Below are positions 24,618 through 33,480 of a DNA stretch of 64,000 nt, in pieces. Every line of letters begins with the position of its first letter. Within the stretch, counting starts at the first letter, position 1. The position numbers were made by a program, and so were the translations under genes. Under the pieces are notes generated by a model. It did no database searches and had not been told where the DNA came from. It worked only from the letters and a program-made list of their open reading frames with translations. Source of the stretch: an uncultured Bacilli bacterium (GTDB lineage Bacteria > Bacillota_I > Bacilli_A > RF39 > UBA660); assembly GCA_934096945.1 (NCBI GenBank), contig CAKOND010000004.1, forward strand, positions 1-64,000, written 5' to 3'.

Positions 24618-27113
24618 ATGGATCATAGTAGAGATAGATTACAAGAAAATAATATTGTAAGTGAAATTGAATCGTCTTTTATTGAGTATTCAATGAGTGT
24701 TATTATTTCCAGAGCTTTGCCGGATTTAAGAGATGGTTTAAAGCCAGTTCATAGAAGAATTATTTATGATATGTTAGAAAATGGTTTGACACCAGATAAA
24801 AAACATCGTAAAAGTGCTACGATAGTTGGGGATGTTATGGGGAAATACCACCCACATGGTGACTCATCAATTTATGATGCTATGGTAAGAATGGCACAAG
24901 ACTTTAACTATCGTTATTTACTTGTTGATGGACATGGTAACTTTGGTAATATTGAGTATCCTAGAGCTGCTGCTTATCGTTATACTGAAAGTAAACTTGC
25001 TAAGATATCAATGGAACTTTTAAGAGATATCAACAAAAATACTGTTAATTTTGTACCAAATTATGATGATTCTACGGTAGAACCTGAAGTTTTACCTTCA
25101 AGATTTCCAAATATTTTAGTTAATGGAACAATGGGGATTGCTGTTGGTATGGCAACAAATATTCCACCACATAATTTAGGTGAAGTTGTTGATGGTTGTA
25201 TTGCTTATATTGATAATCCTGATATTACTACGGAAGAGTTAATGCAACATATTAAGGGTCCAGATTTTCCAACTGGTGGCATTATTTTAGGTAATTCTGG
25301 AATAAAAAAAGCTTATGAAACTGGTAGAGGTTCAATAACTATTAGAAGTAAGGCAACAATTGAAGAAAAAAATGGAAGACATTATATTGTTATTGAAGAA
25401 GTTCCTTATGGTGTTAATACACTTGATTTAAAACAAAAAGTTGCAGATTTAGTACATAACAAAGTACTTGAAGGTATTACTGATTATCATACTGATTTAA
25501 AAGATGGTATTAAAATAACTATAACGCTTAAGAAAGATGCTAATCCTCAAGTAGTTTTAAATAATTTATATAAGCATACGGCTTTTCAAACAACTTTTGG
25601 TATTATTTTCTTGATGCTTGATAAAGGTGTACCTAGAACTTTAGGTTTAAAAGATATAATTAGTAAATATGTAGATTATCAACAAGAAGTTATTATTAGA
25701 AGAACTCAATTTGAATTAGATAAAGCTGAAAAGAGAGTACATATCTTAGAAGGTTATAAGATTGTGTTTGATAATTTAGATGAAGTTATTAAAATTATTA
25801 AAGAATCTAAGGCTGATGGAGAAGCTAAATCTAAGTTAATGGCACGTTTTGGATTAACTGAAGCTCAAACTGATAATATTTTAGAAATGAAATTACGTCG
25901 TTTAACGGGTCTAGAACGTGAAAAGATTGAAGAAGAACTAAATACACTCAGAATCGAAATAGAACGCTTACGTGGTATTTTAGCGGATAATAATAAGGTG
26001 TTAGGCATCATTAAAGATGAAATGACTGAAATTAAAAATAAATATGGTGATGAAAGACGTACTAAGATTGATATGACTGCGGTTGATTATATTGAAGATG
26101 AATCTTTAATTCCAGAAGAAAATATATTGGTAGTACTTACTAACAAAGGTTATATTAAGAGAACTACTGCTGATACATTTAAGTCACAAAATAGAGGTGG
26201 CGTTGGAATTAAGGGAATGTCTACGAATGATGAAGACTTTGTTGAACACATGATTAACTTATCAACACATGATTATATCTTGTTCTTCACTGATAAAGGT
26301 AAAGTATATAGACTTAAAGGTTATGAAATTCCTGAGTTTTCACGTCAATCTAAGGGTATTCCAATTGTAAATTTACTTCAAGTTGAAAAAGATGAAAGAG
26401 TTAATGCTGTTATTCAAATAAGTCGTGAAGAGAATAGTAAATACTTGTTATTTGCAACTGAATCTGGTGTTGTTAAGAAGACTTTAATTAGTGAATTTGA
26501 TAATATTAGAAATAGTGGTAAGATTTGTATTTCTTTAAGAGAAAACGATAAACTTATTGGTGTTAAGAAGACTTCTGGTAATGATTTAGTGCTTCTTGGT
26601 AGTGATAGTGGTAGAATGGTTAAGTTTAATGAAGATGAAATCAGAGTTATGGGACGTACTGCTTCAGGTGTTCGTGGTATTTCACTAGATGGAAGTAAAT
26701 GTATTTGTTCTGAAATTGTTAAAGAAGATGATACTATTCTTCTTGTAACTGAAAAAGGTTATGGTAAACAAACTAAGGTTAGTGAATATCGTCAAACTAG
26801 AAGAGGTTCTAAAGGTGTTAAAGCCATGAATATTACTGAAAAGAATGGTAATTTAGTAAGTGTTAAGATTGTTCATGAAGGCAAAGAACTTGTTATCATG
26901 ACAAACTCTGGTATGACAATGAGAATGCCACTTGATCAAATATCTGTTCTTGGTAGAGTTACGCAAGGTTTAAGACTTATTAATTTAAAAGATAATCAAA
27001 AGGTATCTACGATTAGTTTAGTAGATAAACTAGAAGAAGAACCTTCTCAAGAAAGCATAGAACAAGGTGAAAATGTTGCTCAAAATGAATCAGAAGCAAC
27101 TGAAAATATTTAA
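24618..27113 (+). CDS. gyrA: DNA gyrase subunit A
   Basis: Cleavage and reunion subunit of gyrase. The catalytic tyrosine is Tyr122 in AAAYRYTE. The quinolone-determining region reads GDSSIYD with Ser83 and Asp87, the drug-sensitive state. The C-terminal pinwheel domain carries a GyrA-box-like RRGSKG near residue 735. The 831 residues are normal. AGGAGG precedes the ATG. It closes the dnaA-gyrA block, and a short hairpin follows. Confidence 0.98.
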   Translation: MDHSRDRLQENNIVSEIESSFIEYSMSVIISRALPDLRDGLKPVHRRIIYDMLENGLTPDKKHRKSATIVGDVMGKYHPHGDSSIYDAMVRMAQDFNYRYLLVDGHGNFGNIEYPRAAAYRYTESKLAKISMELLRDINKNTVNFVPNYDDSTVEPEVLPSRFPNILVNGTMGIAVGMATNIPPHNLGEVVDGCIAYIDNPDITTEELMQHIKGPDFPTGGIILGNSGIKKAYETGRGSITIRSKATIEEKNGRHYIVIEEVPYGVNTLDLKQKVADLVHNKVLEGITDYHTDLKDGIKITITLKKDANPQVVLNNLYKHTAFQTTFGIIFLMLDKGVPRTLGLKDIISKYVDYQQEVIIRRTQFELDKAEKRVHILEGYKIVFDNLDEVIKIIKESKADGEAKSKLMARFGLTEAQTDNILEMKLRRLTGLEREKIEEELNTLRIEIERLRGILADNNKVLGIIKDEMTEIKNKYGDERRTKIDMTAVDYIEDESLIPEENILVVLTNKGYIKRTTADTFKSQNRGGVGIKGMSTNDEDFVEHMINLSTHDYILFFTDKGKVYRLKGYEIPEFSRQSKGIPIVNLLQVEKDERVNAVIQISREENSKYLLFATESGVVKKTLISEFDNIRNSGKICISLRENDKLIGVKKTSGNDLVLLGSDSGRMVKFNEDEIRVMGRTASGVRGISLDGSKCICSEIVKEDDTILLVTEKGYGKQTKVSEYRQTRRGSKGVKAMNITEKNGNLVSVKIVHEGKELVIMTNSGMTMRMPLDQISVLGRVTQGLRLINLKDNQKVSTISLVDKLEEEPSQESIEQGENVAQNESEATENI

Positions 27114-27120
27114 AATACTG

Positions 27121-27143
27121 AGGCTGAATAAGCCTTTTTATTT
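27121..27143 (+). terminator. Terminator of gyrA
   Basis: AGGCT (27121-27125) and AGCCT (27131-27135) form a short stem followed by TTTTATTTT. The stem is weak but well placed seven bases after the stop. Confidence 0.55.
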
Positions 27144-27255
27144 TGAATCATTGTGTATATACAATGTATAATTTATTAAATTACTTATAATATAAACTTA
27201 TTTTTTTGGCTGAAATATGCCAAATATTTTTTATTATTATTAGTTGATGTATGAG

Positions 27256-27264
27256 TTATCAACA
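27256..27264 (-). promoter_or_regulatory. DnaA-box-like TTATCAACA
   Basis: This 9-mer is the reverse complement of the TGTTGATAA variants that flank dnaA. It lies 52 bases before the first parS. Confidence 0.4.
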
Positions 27265-27315
27265 TGAATTTTAATTTGAATATAACTGGTTATTGAACTT
27301 TTTATTTCATATTTA

Positions 27316-27331
27316 TGTTTCACGTGAAACA
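27316..27331. promoter_or_regulatory. parS site 1
   Basis: TGTTTCACGTGAAACA, a perfect palindrome identical to the ParB-binding consensus of Firmicutes. Outermost member of the array. Confidence 0.95.
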
Positions 27332-27447
27332 TTTATTAAGTATTGTTTAATTATCATTAATGTTTATTTTTTTACTTAATTATTATAATTTACTTATAAA
27401 TTATATTATATCAGTTTATGAAGTTATTTGTTTATAATATGTCTGAA

Positions 27448-27463
27448 TGTTTCACGTGAAACG
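27448..27463. promoter_or_regulatory. parS site 2
   Basis: TGTTTCACGTGAAACG, one outer-base change from the palindrome. Confidence 0.93.
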
Positions 27464-27594
27464 TTTGGGTATAACATTTTAATATTTTAATAATTTTGTT
27501 TTATTTTATATTTATTAATAATTTTTAATTTATATTATAATTATTTTCTTATTATTTTATTTATAACATTTTTATTTTTTACTTTATATTTTAA

Positions 27595-27610
27595 TGTTTC
27601 ACGTGAAACA
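27595..27610. promoter_or_regulatory. parS site 3
   Basis: TGTTTCACGTGAAACA, perfect. It is followed after three bases by TGTTGATAACATGTTA (27614-27629), a 16-mer also present in oriC at 18198-18213. Confidence 0.95.
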
Positions 27611-27687
27611 TTGTGTTGATAACATGTTAGTTTTTACATTTTAATATAATAATTTTTATTTTTAATAATTTTTACTGATTATATTTA

Positions 27688-27703
27688 TGTTTCACGTGGA
27701 ACA
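27688..27703. promoter_or_regulatory. parS site 4
   Basis: TGTTTCACGTGGAACA, whose reverse complement TGTTCCACGTGAAACA is a classical B. subtilis parS. Followed by GTTGACAATTAGTTA. Confidence 0.95.
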
Positions 27704-27773
27704 TTGTTGACAATTAGTTATTAATTATATAATAAGCTAATTATTATAGTAAAATAAGTCTTATATTTCATGA

Positions 27774-27789
27774 CGTTTCACGTGAAACA
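27774..27789. promoter_or_regulatory. parS site 5
   Basis: CGTTTCACGTGAAACA, one outer-base change. Followed by TGTTGGTAACTTGTT. Confidence 0.93.
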
Positions 27790-27876
27790 TCTGTTGGTAA
27801 CTTGTTTTTATCTTATAATTGGGTTTATCTTAATAAAACATTCATTTTTTTATAGCATTTGTAATTAACAATTTTA

Positions 27877-27892
27877 TGTTTCACGTGAAACA
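27877..27892. promoter_or_regulatory. parS site 6
   Basis: TGTTTCACGTGAAACA, perfect. Followed by CGTTGATAATTAGTTA. Confidence 0.95.
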
Positions 27893-27981
27893 TTACGTTG
27901 ATAATTAGTTACTAAATACTTAATTAAGATTTACTTATGACATAATCATCTTTTACAATTAATATATATAGCTAAAATATA

Positions 27982-27997
27982 TGTTTCACGTGGAACA
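27982..27997. promoter_or_regulatory. parS site 7
   Basis: TGTTTCACGTGGAACA, same variant as site 4. TGTTGATAG lies 13 bases downstream. Confidence 0.95.
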
Positions 27998-28052
27998 TAT
28001 ATTTATTTTGTGTTGATAGTTTGATGATAATTAAGTTTATTATATGTTTGAA

Positions 28053-28068
28053 TGTTTCACGTGAAACG
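28053..28068. promoter_or_regulatory. parS site 8
   Basis: TGTTTCACGTGAAACG, same variant as site 2. Last ParB-type site before the Noc-type sites. Confidence 0.93.
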
Positions 28069-28203
28069 TTGTTAATTTCCTAATAAATACTGCAATATTT
28101 TATACGAATAAATGTACACAATAACAAACAAATGTTTATTTAAAAATTTATCTTATTATATAACTATTATTTTGAAAGATTTTTATATATAATTTAGCTT
28201 ACA

Positions 28204-28235
28204 TTATTTCCCGGGAAATAATTGGTTAACATAAT
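28204..28235. promoter_or_regulatory. Noc-binding site 1 with companion motif
   Basis: ATTTCCCGGGAAAT (28206-28219) is identical to the published B. subtilis Noc-binding consensus. After three bases comes TGGTTAACATAAT (28223-28235), repeated at the same spacing at site 2. Confidence 0.9.
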
Positions 28236-28360
28236 GTTGTATTGAAAAGTATAAAGAAAATAAATTTTTAAAATGCCGCAATGTAAGTAATTAACTAGGA
28301 ATGATGACAGTTATAAATTAAAAATTTTTATAAAAATAATAAAAGTTATGTTTTATCAAA

Positions 28361-28393
28361 AATATTTCCCGGGAAATATTTGGTTAACATAAT
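28361..28393. promoter_or_regulatory. Noc-binding site 2 with companion motif
   Basis: ATTTCCCGGGAAAT (28364-28377) lies within a 20-base perfect palindrome (28361-28380). It is followed after three bases by TGGTTAACATAAT (28381-28393), identical to the motif at site 1. Confidence 0.9.
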
Positions 28394-28501
28394 ATTTATA
28401 ATAAGACAAAATTTTAATAAAGTTAGTATTTATTGAAAGATATTTTGTATTTTTAGATTTATTTTCTTAGTTATTAACATTATTTTTGTGTTTGATTATA
28501 C

Positions 28502-28530
28502 TTGACTTATTGATTATAATTTGATACTAT
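28502..28530 (+). promoter_or_regulatory. Promoter of the SRP RNA
   Basis: TTGACT (28502-28507) and TACTAT (28525-28530) are separated by 17 bases and end six bases before the RNA. Confidence 0.75.
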
Positions 28531-28536
28531 TTAGAC

Positions 28537-28610
28537 GTGCAACAAATATGCTGTAACTTGGTCAGGATTGGAAAATAGCAGCCACATCAGCCTATGTTTG
28601 TGTGCACATT
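28537..28610 (+). ncRNA. ffs: Signal recognition particle RNA (4.5S type)
   Basis: The conserved apical region GGTCAGGATTGGAAAATAGC followed by AGCC is the SRP RNA domain IV that binds Ffh. The ends GTGCA and TGCAC pair, giving a single hairpin of about 72 bases, followed by a T-run serving as terminator. It has its own promoter. The small SRP RNA gene also stands beside tadA and dnaX in B. subtilis. It directs membrane proteins to the translocon with Ffh. Confidence 0.93.
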
Positions 28611-28626
28611 TTTTTTGGAGGAAAAC

Positions 28627-29055
28627 ATGGATACAGAAATATTAAATATTTTAATTGAAAATGCTAATAAATCACTTGAAAATAATGATGTTCCAGTTGG
28701 GGCAGTAATTGTTAAAGATAGAAAAGTTTTGGCTTTTGGTTATAATACACGTGAAAAAGATCAAAATGTTTTAGGTCATGCTGAGATTAATACTATATTG
28801 GAAGCTCAAAGATTTTTAAATAATTGGAATTTAAGTGGTTGTGATATGTATATTACACTAGTTCCTTGTTCCATGTGTTTAGAAATAATTAAACAAAGTA
28901 GAATTGACAATATTTATTATTTGCTTGATAAACCAGCATCTAAGAAAGAATTTTATAAAACAAAGATGCAAAAAATTAATGATGCTAATTATGAAAATAA
29001 ATATGCTGATATATTAAGTTATTTTTTTAAAAAATTAAGAGAAAAAAATAAATAA
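28627..29055 (+). CDS. tadA: tRNA-specific adenosine deaminase TadA
   Basis: Converts A34 to inosine in tRNA-Arg(ACG). The zinc and catalytic motifs HAE (51-53) and PCSMC (80-84) are intact, and VPVGAVIV is the family start. The open frame reaches back into the SRP RNA, but GGAGGAAAAC fixes the start at ATG 28627, giving 142 residues. Between the SRP RNA and dnaX as in B. subtilis. Confidence 0.93.
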   Translation: MDTEILNILIENANKSLENNDVPVGAVIVKDRKVLAFGYNTREKDQNVLGHAEINTILEAQRFLNNWNLSGCDMYITLVPCSMCLEIIKQSRIDNIYYLLDKPASKKEFYKTKMQKINDANYENKYADILSYFFKKLREKNK

Positions 29056-29058
29056 CTG

Positions 29059-29067
29059 TGTTATAAT
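29059..29067 (+). promoter_or_regulatory. Extended -10 promoter of dnaX operon
   Basis: TGTTATAAT lies 21 bases before the dnaX start, just after the tadA stop. Confidence 0.55.
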
Positions 29068-29087
29068 TATTAGGTAAGGAGGTTTTC

Positions 29088-30695
29088 ATGAATTACAAAG
29101 TTTTATATCGTAAATATCGACCAGATGGTTTTGATAATTTAGTTGGTCAAAAACATGTTGTGGATATTCTTAAAAACTCAATAAAAGAAAAAAGAATCGC
29201 ACATGCATATCTTTTTTCAGGACCCAGAGGAACTGGTAAAACATCAACAGCAAGAATACTTGCCAAATCAGTTAATTGTTTAAACAATAAGGATGGTGTT
29301 GCTTGCGGAGAATGTGAAAGTTGTTTATCATTTAATGGTAATCCAGATATTATAGAAATAGATGCGGCATCTAATAATGGTGTTGAAGAAATACGTGAAC
29401 TTATTAATAATGTTAAGATTATGCCTACAAGTTTAAAATATAAGGTTTATATAATAGATGAAGTTCATATGCTAAGTCAAAGTGCTTTTAATGCATTACT
29501 TCTTACTTTGGAAGAACCACCTGAACATGTTTTGTTTATTTTGGCAACAACAAACTTAGAAAGTGTGCCAATTACAATTGTATCGAGATGTCAAAGATTT
29601 GAATTTCATAGAATTACCGAAAATGATATAATTGAGAGACTTAAATTTGTATGTGATGAAGAAAAAATTGCTTATGAAGATGATGGACTTAAAGAAATTG
29701 CTACTTTAGCTGATGGAGGACTTCGTGATGCACTTAGTATACTAGATCAACTTTCCAAAAATGGTGAAGTTATTACAAGTAAGTTAGTTTCTGAAGAAAT
29801 AGGTAGTATTTCAAATAAAAAAATAGATGATTTAATTAAATATTTAGATAAAAATGATATTCAAGGTGTTGAAGAAATATTTAATCATCTTCAAAGTGTT
29901 AATTTAAATTATAAAGTATTTGTTAAAAAGTTAGTTTATGCTTTAAGTGATGTTGGAGTTAAACTACTTAATAGTCCAGATGGTTGGAGACTCGGCTTTG
30001 ATGATTGTAAAAATTTAATCCTTGAACTTAATAATATACTTATGAAAATTAATATAAGTGTTAATCCATATCTTATAATAAAAATGTTAGTTTTAGGTTA
30101 TATGGATGGTGCAAAAAAAGATGCTCAAATTGATAAAAATTTTGAAAAAATAAATGATGTTCAATCAAGGTACGAACAGGAAAAAACTGAAGTACAAAGT
30201 AAAAAAATTATTTCAAAAATGGAAAGTACAAAAACACAAGAAAGCAAAAATAAAAATGTAGATATAAGAATTAATAATTGTTTTGCTGAAGCTACAAAAA
30301 ATGATTTACTTAATTTAAAAGAAAAATGGGATAATTTTGTTGGTAGTACTGATGATGCATCTTTTAAAGGGCTTCTTAGTGATACAAGTGTTGTGGCAGC
30401 TTCACCAACATATGCAATTATTCAAGTTACAATACCTCATAAAGATAAAGAATTAATGGCAAAATTAGAAATTATAGAAAAAAGGTTTAATGATTTTGCT
30501 AATGTTAATTATAAATTAGTATTTTTAGAAGATACAAAATGGAATTATGAAAAAAATGAATATGTAAAAAAACTTAAGAGTGGGTATAAATATGCTATTC
30601 TTGAGGAAAAAGTAGAAAAAGAAGTTAAACAAAATGATATTGATGTGTCGGATGTATCTGATATATTTGATATAAATAAAATAGAAGTTGAATAA
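29088..30695 (+). CDS. dnaX: DNA polymerase III gamma/tau subunit
   Basis: Clamp-loader ATPase. Walker A is GPRGTGKT (45-52), the zinc cysteines are C64 and CGECESC (73-79), Walker B is VYIIDEVHM, and SRC is the sensor arginine motif. The 535 residues include a C-terminal tau-like extension after about residue 370. AAGGAGG precedes the ATG. First gene of the dnaX-yaaK-recR operon. Confidence 0.97.
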   Translation: MNYKVLYRKYRPDGFDNLVGQKHVVDILKNSIKEKRIAHAYLFSGPRGTGKTSTARILAKSVNCLNNKDGVACGECESCLSFNGNPDIIEIDAASNNGVEEIRELINNVKIMPTSLKYKVYIIDEVHMLSQSAFNALLLTLEEPPEHVLFILATTNLESVPITIVSRCQRFEFHRITENDIIERLKFVCDEEKIAYEDDGLKEIATLADGGLRDALSILDQLSKNGEVITSKLVSEEIGSISNKKIDDLIKYLDKNDIQGVEEIFNHLQSVNLNYKVFVKKLVYALSDVGVKLLNSPDGWRLGFDDCKNLILELNNILMKINISVNPYLIIKMLVLGYMDGAKKDAQIDKNFEKINDVQSRYEQEKTEVQSKKIISKMESTKTQESKNKNVDIRINNCFAEATKNDLLNLKEKWDNFVGSTDDASFKGLLSDTSVVAASPTYAIIQVTIPHKDKELMAKLEIIEKRFNDFANVNYKLVFLEDTKWNYEKNEYVKKLKSGYKYAILEEKVEKEVKQNDIDVSDVSDIFDINKIEVE

Positions 30696-30712
30696 GAAAG
30701 GAAGATTAATTT

Positions 30713-31009
30713 ATGAATATGCAACAAATTATGCAACAAGCACAAAGAATGCAAAGGGATATTACAAAGAAAAAAGAAGAAATAGATGCTATGGAATTTA
30801 CTGGCAAATCTGAGTGGGTTGAAATAGTTTTTAATGGAAAAAAGGAAATTAAATCATTTAAATTATTAAGGGAAGGGACTATTGATGCTGATGATAAAGA
30901 AATGCTTGAAGATATGATTATGATAGCAATTAAAGATGCATTTACAAAAATAGATAAAGAAACTGAAAATAAACTTGGAAGTTATGCGTCTATGAGTGGA
31001 CTTTTCTAA
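30713..31009 (+). CDS. yaaK: YbaB/EbfC nucleoid-associated protein
   Basis: Small dimeric DNA-binding protein that begins MNMQQIMQQAQRMQRDITKK, a family hallmark, followed by the beta-sheet region and a C-terminal helix. The 98 residues are normal. Always found between dnaX and recR. AGGAAG precedes the ATG. Confidence 0.95.
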   Translation: MNMQQIMQQAQRMQRDITKKKEEIDAMEFTGKSEWVEIVFNGKKEIKSFKLLREGTIDADDKEMLEDMIMIAIKDAFTKIDKETENKLGSYASMSGLF

Positions 31010-31010
31010 A

Positions 31011-31610
31011 ATGATATATCCAGAGTCACTAGAAAAATTAATTAATTATTATAAGAAATTACCAGGTATCGGGGAAAAAAATGCTGAAAGACTTGCTCTT
31101 GCAACTTTGAATTTCAAAGAAGAAGATTTAGATAAGTTTTCCGATGCTATTAGAAATGTTAAAAAGATACATAAATGTAGTATTTGTGGACATTTAACTG
31201 AAGGTGATATTTGCAATATTTGTGCAGATCCTTCACGTGATAAGAATTTAATATGTGTTATTGAAGACTATAAAAGTGTATTTTCCTTTGAAAAAGCAGG
31301 TAATTTCCGTGGTGTTTATCATGTTTTAAATGGTCTTATTAGTCCCGCAGATAATATTGGTCCTGATAATATTAATTTATCTAGTTTAGTTAAAAGAGTT
31401 GAAGCATCAAAGAAACCTGAATTGATACTGGCATTAAAATCAACAGTTGAAGGTGAAACAACAACACTTTATATAAAGAAAATATTTGAAAAGAAAAATG
31501 TGCTTATATCTAGGCTTTCTTATGGAATACCTATGGGTGCAGAAATAGATTATTTAGATATAATTACTTTAGATAAAGCATTAGAAGATAGAAAAAAAAT
31601 AAGTGATTAA
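31011..31610 (+). CDS. recR: Recombination protein RecR
   Basis: Ring-forming partner of RecO/RecF in gap repair. An N-terminal helix-hairpin-helix (LPGIGEKNAERLA), a four-cysteine zinc finger (CSICGHLTEGDICNIC) and a Toprim domain are present. ATG 31011, one base after the yaaK stop, fits the family start MIYPESLEKLI better than GTG 30996. The product has 199 residues. Confidence 0.97.
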   Translation: MIYPESLEKLINYYKKLPGIGEKNAERLALATLNFKEEDLDKFSDAIRNVKKIHKCSICGHLTEGDICNICADPSRDKNLICVIEDYKSVFSFEKAGNFRGVYHVLNGLISPADNIGPDNINLSSLVKRVEASKKPELILALKSTVEGETTTLYIKKIFEKKNVLISRLSYGIPMGAEIDYLDIITLDKALEDRKKISD

Positions 31611-31646
31611 AAAATAAATTTTTCATATAGTTTAATGGAGAAGCTT

Positions 31647-31835
31647 ATGAAAAAAGTTATATTTGTTGTAGTAAAAAAAATAGTACTTGCAATATGCTTA
31701 GTATATGCCTTTAATTTACTAGCATCTGGTTTAAAAGTGTTTATTCCAATTAATGTTGTAACAGTAAGTGTTGTTGCATCACTTGGAATGAGTGGACTTT
31801 TGGCTTTGGTAGCAATATATTTTGTTTTACTCTAG
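31647..31835 (+). CDS. bofA: BofA-like membrane protein
   Basis: A 62-residue protein with two hydrophobic segments and the BofA family pattern FIPINVVTVSVVASLGMSGL. In B. subtilis BofA holds the pro-sigma-K protease SpoIVFB inactive in the outer forespore membrane. GGAG six bases before ATG 31647 selects this start over ATG 31635. The location after recR is conserved in Bacilli and supports the call. Confidence 0.8.
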   Translation: MKKVIFVVVKKIVLAICLVYAFNLLASGLKVFIPINVVTVSVVASLGMSGLLALVAIYFVLL

Positions 31836-31844
31836 GAGGCAGAA

Positions 31845-32714
31845 GTGGAAGCAAAAGCATTAGAAAAATTAGTAAAATATTACCATGAGAATAAAATATC
31901 TCATGCTTATTTGCTTGAAACAAATAATTTAGAAAAATGCTTTTTAGAGCTTAAAACAGTTATAAAACAAATATTTTGTCAAGATGAATATAGTGAAAAG
32001 TGTTCTAAATGTAATTTATGTAATTTAGTAGACCAAAATTATTTACCATCACTTGTAATTATTGAACCAGATGGAATGAATATTAAAAAAGAACAGGTAC
32101 TTGAGCTAAAGAAACAATTTAGTATGGTACCAATTTATACTAAAGATAATATTTATGTTATAAAAAATGCTGAAAAGTTAAATGGAGCTTCTGCGAATAC
32201 AATGCTTAAGTTTTTGGAAGAACCTGAACCAAATATTATAGGTTTTTTTATAACTGATAATGCAAATAATGTTATATCTACGATTAAAAGTAGATGTGAA
32301 ACTGTAAAAGTTTATTATGATAATCATGAACTCGACATAAATTCAATTAATAATGATACATATAAAGATTATACAGATATAGCAATTAATTATTTATATA
32401 AATTAGAAGTAGAAAAAAAAGATGTAATAATGTATAATAAAGATGTAATTTTGTGTAAGTTTAAAGAAAGAGAAGAAATTAAAACTATTTTTAAGATAAT
32501 TCTTATTATTTATGAAGAGTTATTAAATAAAGTAATGGGATTTGAAAATAAGTTTAGTTTTAATAATTTGAATAACTTATGTCAATTATATTATAAAGAT
32601 ATATTAAAAAGAATAAATTTAGTTATTAAATTTATTGATGATATAGATAGCAATGTTAATATTGAATTATTACTTGATAAATTTGTTATAGAATTAGGTG
32701 ATTATAGTGAGTAA
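31845..32714 (+). CDS. holB: DNA polymerase III delta-prime subunit
   Basis: Clamp-loader subunit homologous to DnaX but without a functional P-loop, as expected. It has a zinc-type cysteine cluster (CSKCNLC), LKFLEEPEPN and the SRCE arginine-finger motif. The GTG start lies seven bases after AGGAGG. The tmk and yaaQR genes that usually precede it are absent here. The end overlaps ricT by eight bases. Confidence 0.93.
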   Translation: MEAKALEKLVKYYHENKISHAYLLETNNLEKCFLELKTVIKQIFCQDEYSEKCSKCNLCNLVDQNYLPSLVIIEPDGMNIKKEQVLELKKQFSMVPIYTKDNIYVIKNAEKLNGASANTMLKFLEEPEPNIIGFFITDNANNVISTIKSRCETVKVYYDNHELDINSINNDTYKDYTDIAINYLYKLEVEKKDVIMYNKDVILCKFKEREEIKTIFKIILIIYEELLNKVMGFENKFSFNNLNNLCQLYYKDILKRINLVIKFIDDIDSNVNIELLLDKFVIELGDYSE

Positions 32715-33480
32715 AGTTTATGGTGTAGTATTTAATGGATTAAATAAAAAATATTATTATGAAAGTGATGAAGATTTAGCGTTAGATACACTTGTAATTG
32801 TTAATACTGAAAGAGGTCTTCAACTTGTTAAAGTTGCTGAAGTTTTAGATAAAAACCTTGAAGAAGATTTAGATAAAATAGAAAGAGTTGCAACTGATGA
32901 AGAATATGATGATTATTTAAATAATTTGAAAGATGCAGATAGGGCTTTGAAGAAATGTATTGAGTTTGCTAAAGAACTTGAACTTGATATGAATGTTGTT
33001 AATGCACAATTTAATTTAGATAGGAGTCAGCTTTTATTTAACTTTACAGCTGATGCTAGAGTAGATTTTAGAGAACTTGCTAAAAGACTTGCTTCAATTT
33101 ATCACACTAGAATTGAATTAAGACAAATCGGAGCGCGTGATAAAGCTAAAGAAATTGGTGGTATTGGTGTTTGTGGTGGAGAATTATGTTGCCTTAGATT
33201 TTTAAAAAGAATTGATACTATAAGCATGAATATGGCAAAAGATCAAAATTTAGCATTAAATCCATCAAAAATAAATGGAGTTTGTGGAAGACTTTTGTGT
33301 TGTCTTGCTTATGAAGATGAAGCTTATATTGAAGCAGTTAAGAAATTACCTAAAGTTGGTGAAAAAATTAAAACTAAAAACGGTGAAGCAGAGGTTGTTA
33401 GTGTAGATATTATAAATCATCGTGGAAAGATTATGCTTAATGGAGAAAAAGTAGATTATGATTTCGAAAGTGAAGAATGA
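32707..33480 (+). CDS. ricT: RicT/YaaT, PSP1-domain protein
   Basis: Member of the RicAFT (YmcA-YlbF-YaaT) complex, which in B. subtilis carries iron-sulphur clusters and promotes mRNA processing by RNase Y, affecting sporulation and competence. The PSP1 core has RQIGARDKAKEIGGIGVCGG followed by ELCCLRFL, and then VCGRLLCCLAYE. The cluster cysteines are all present. AGGTGA favours GTG 32707 over GTG 32698. Confidence 0.92.
   Translation: MSKVYGVVFNGLNKKYYYESDEDLALDTLVIVNTERGLQLVKVAEVLDKNLEEDLDKIERVATDEEYDDYLNNLKDADRALKKCIEFAKELELDMNVVNAQFNLDRSQLLFNFTADARVDFRELAKRLASIYHTRIELRQIGARDKAKEIGGIGVCGGELCCLRFLKRIDTISMNMAKDQNLALNPSKINGVCGRLLCCLAYEDEAYIEAVKKLPKVGEKIKTKNGEAEVVSVDIINHRGKIMLNGEKVDYDFESEE

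Noticed and set aside
27114..28536. tRNA or small protein genes in the long gap after gyrA
   Set aside because: No cloverleaf and no frame with a ribosome binding site; the content is explained by parS and Noc sites in AT-rich DNA.
28594..28626. Longer N-terminus for tadA
   Set aside because: It would begin inside the SRP RNA; the strong GGAGG and family alignment place the start at 28627.
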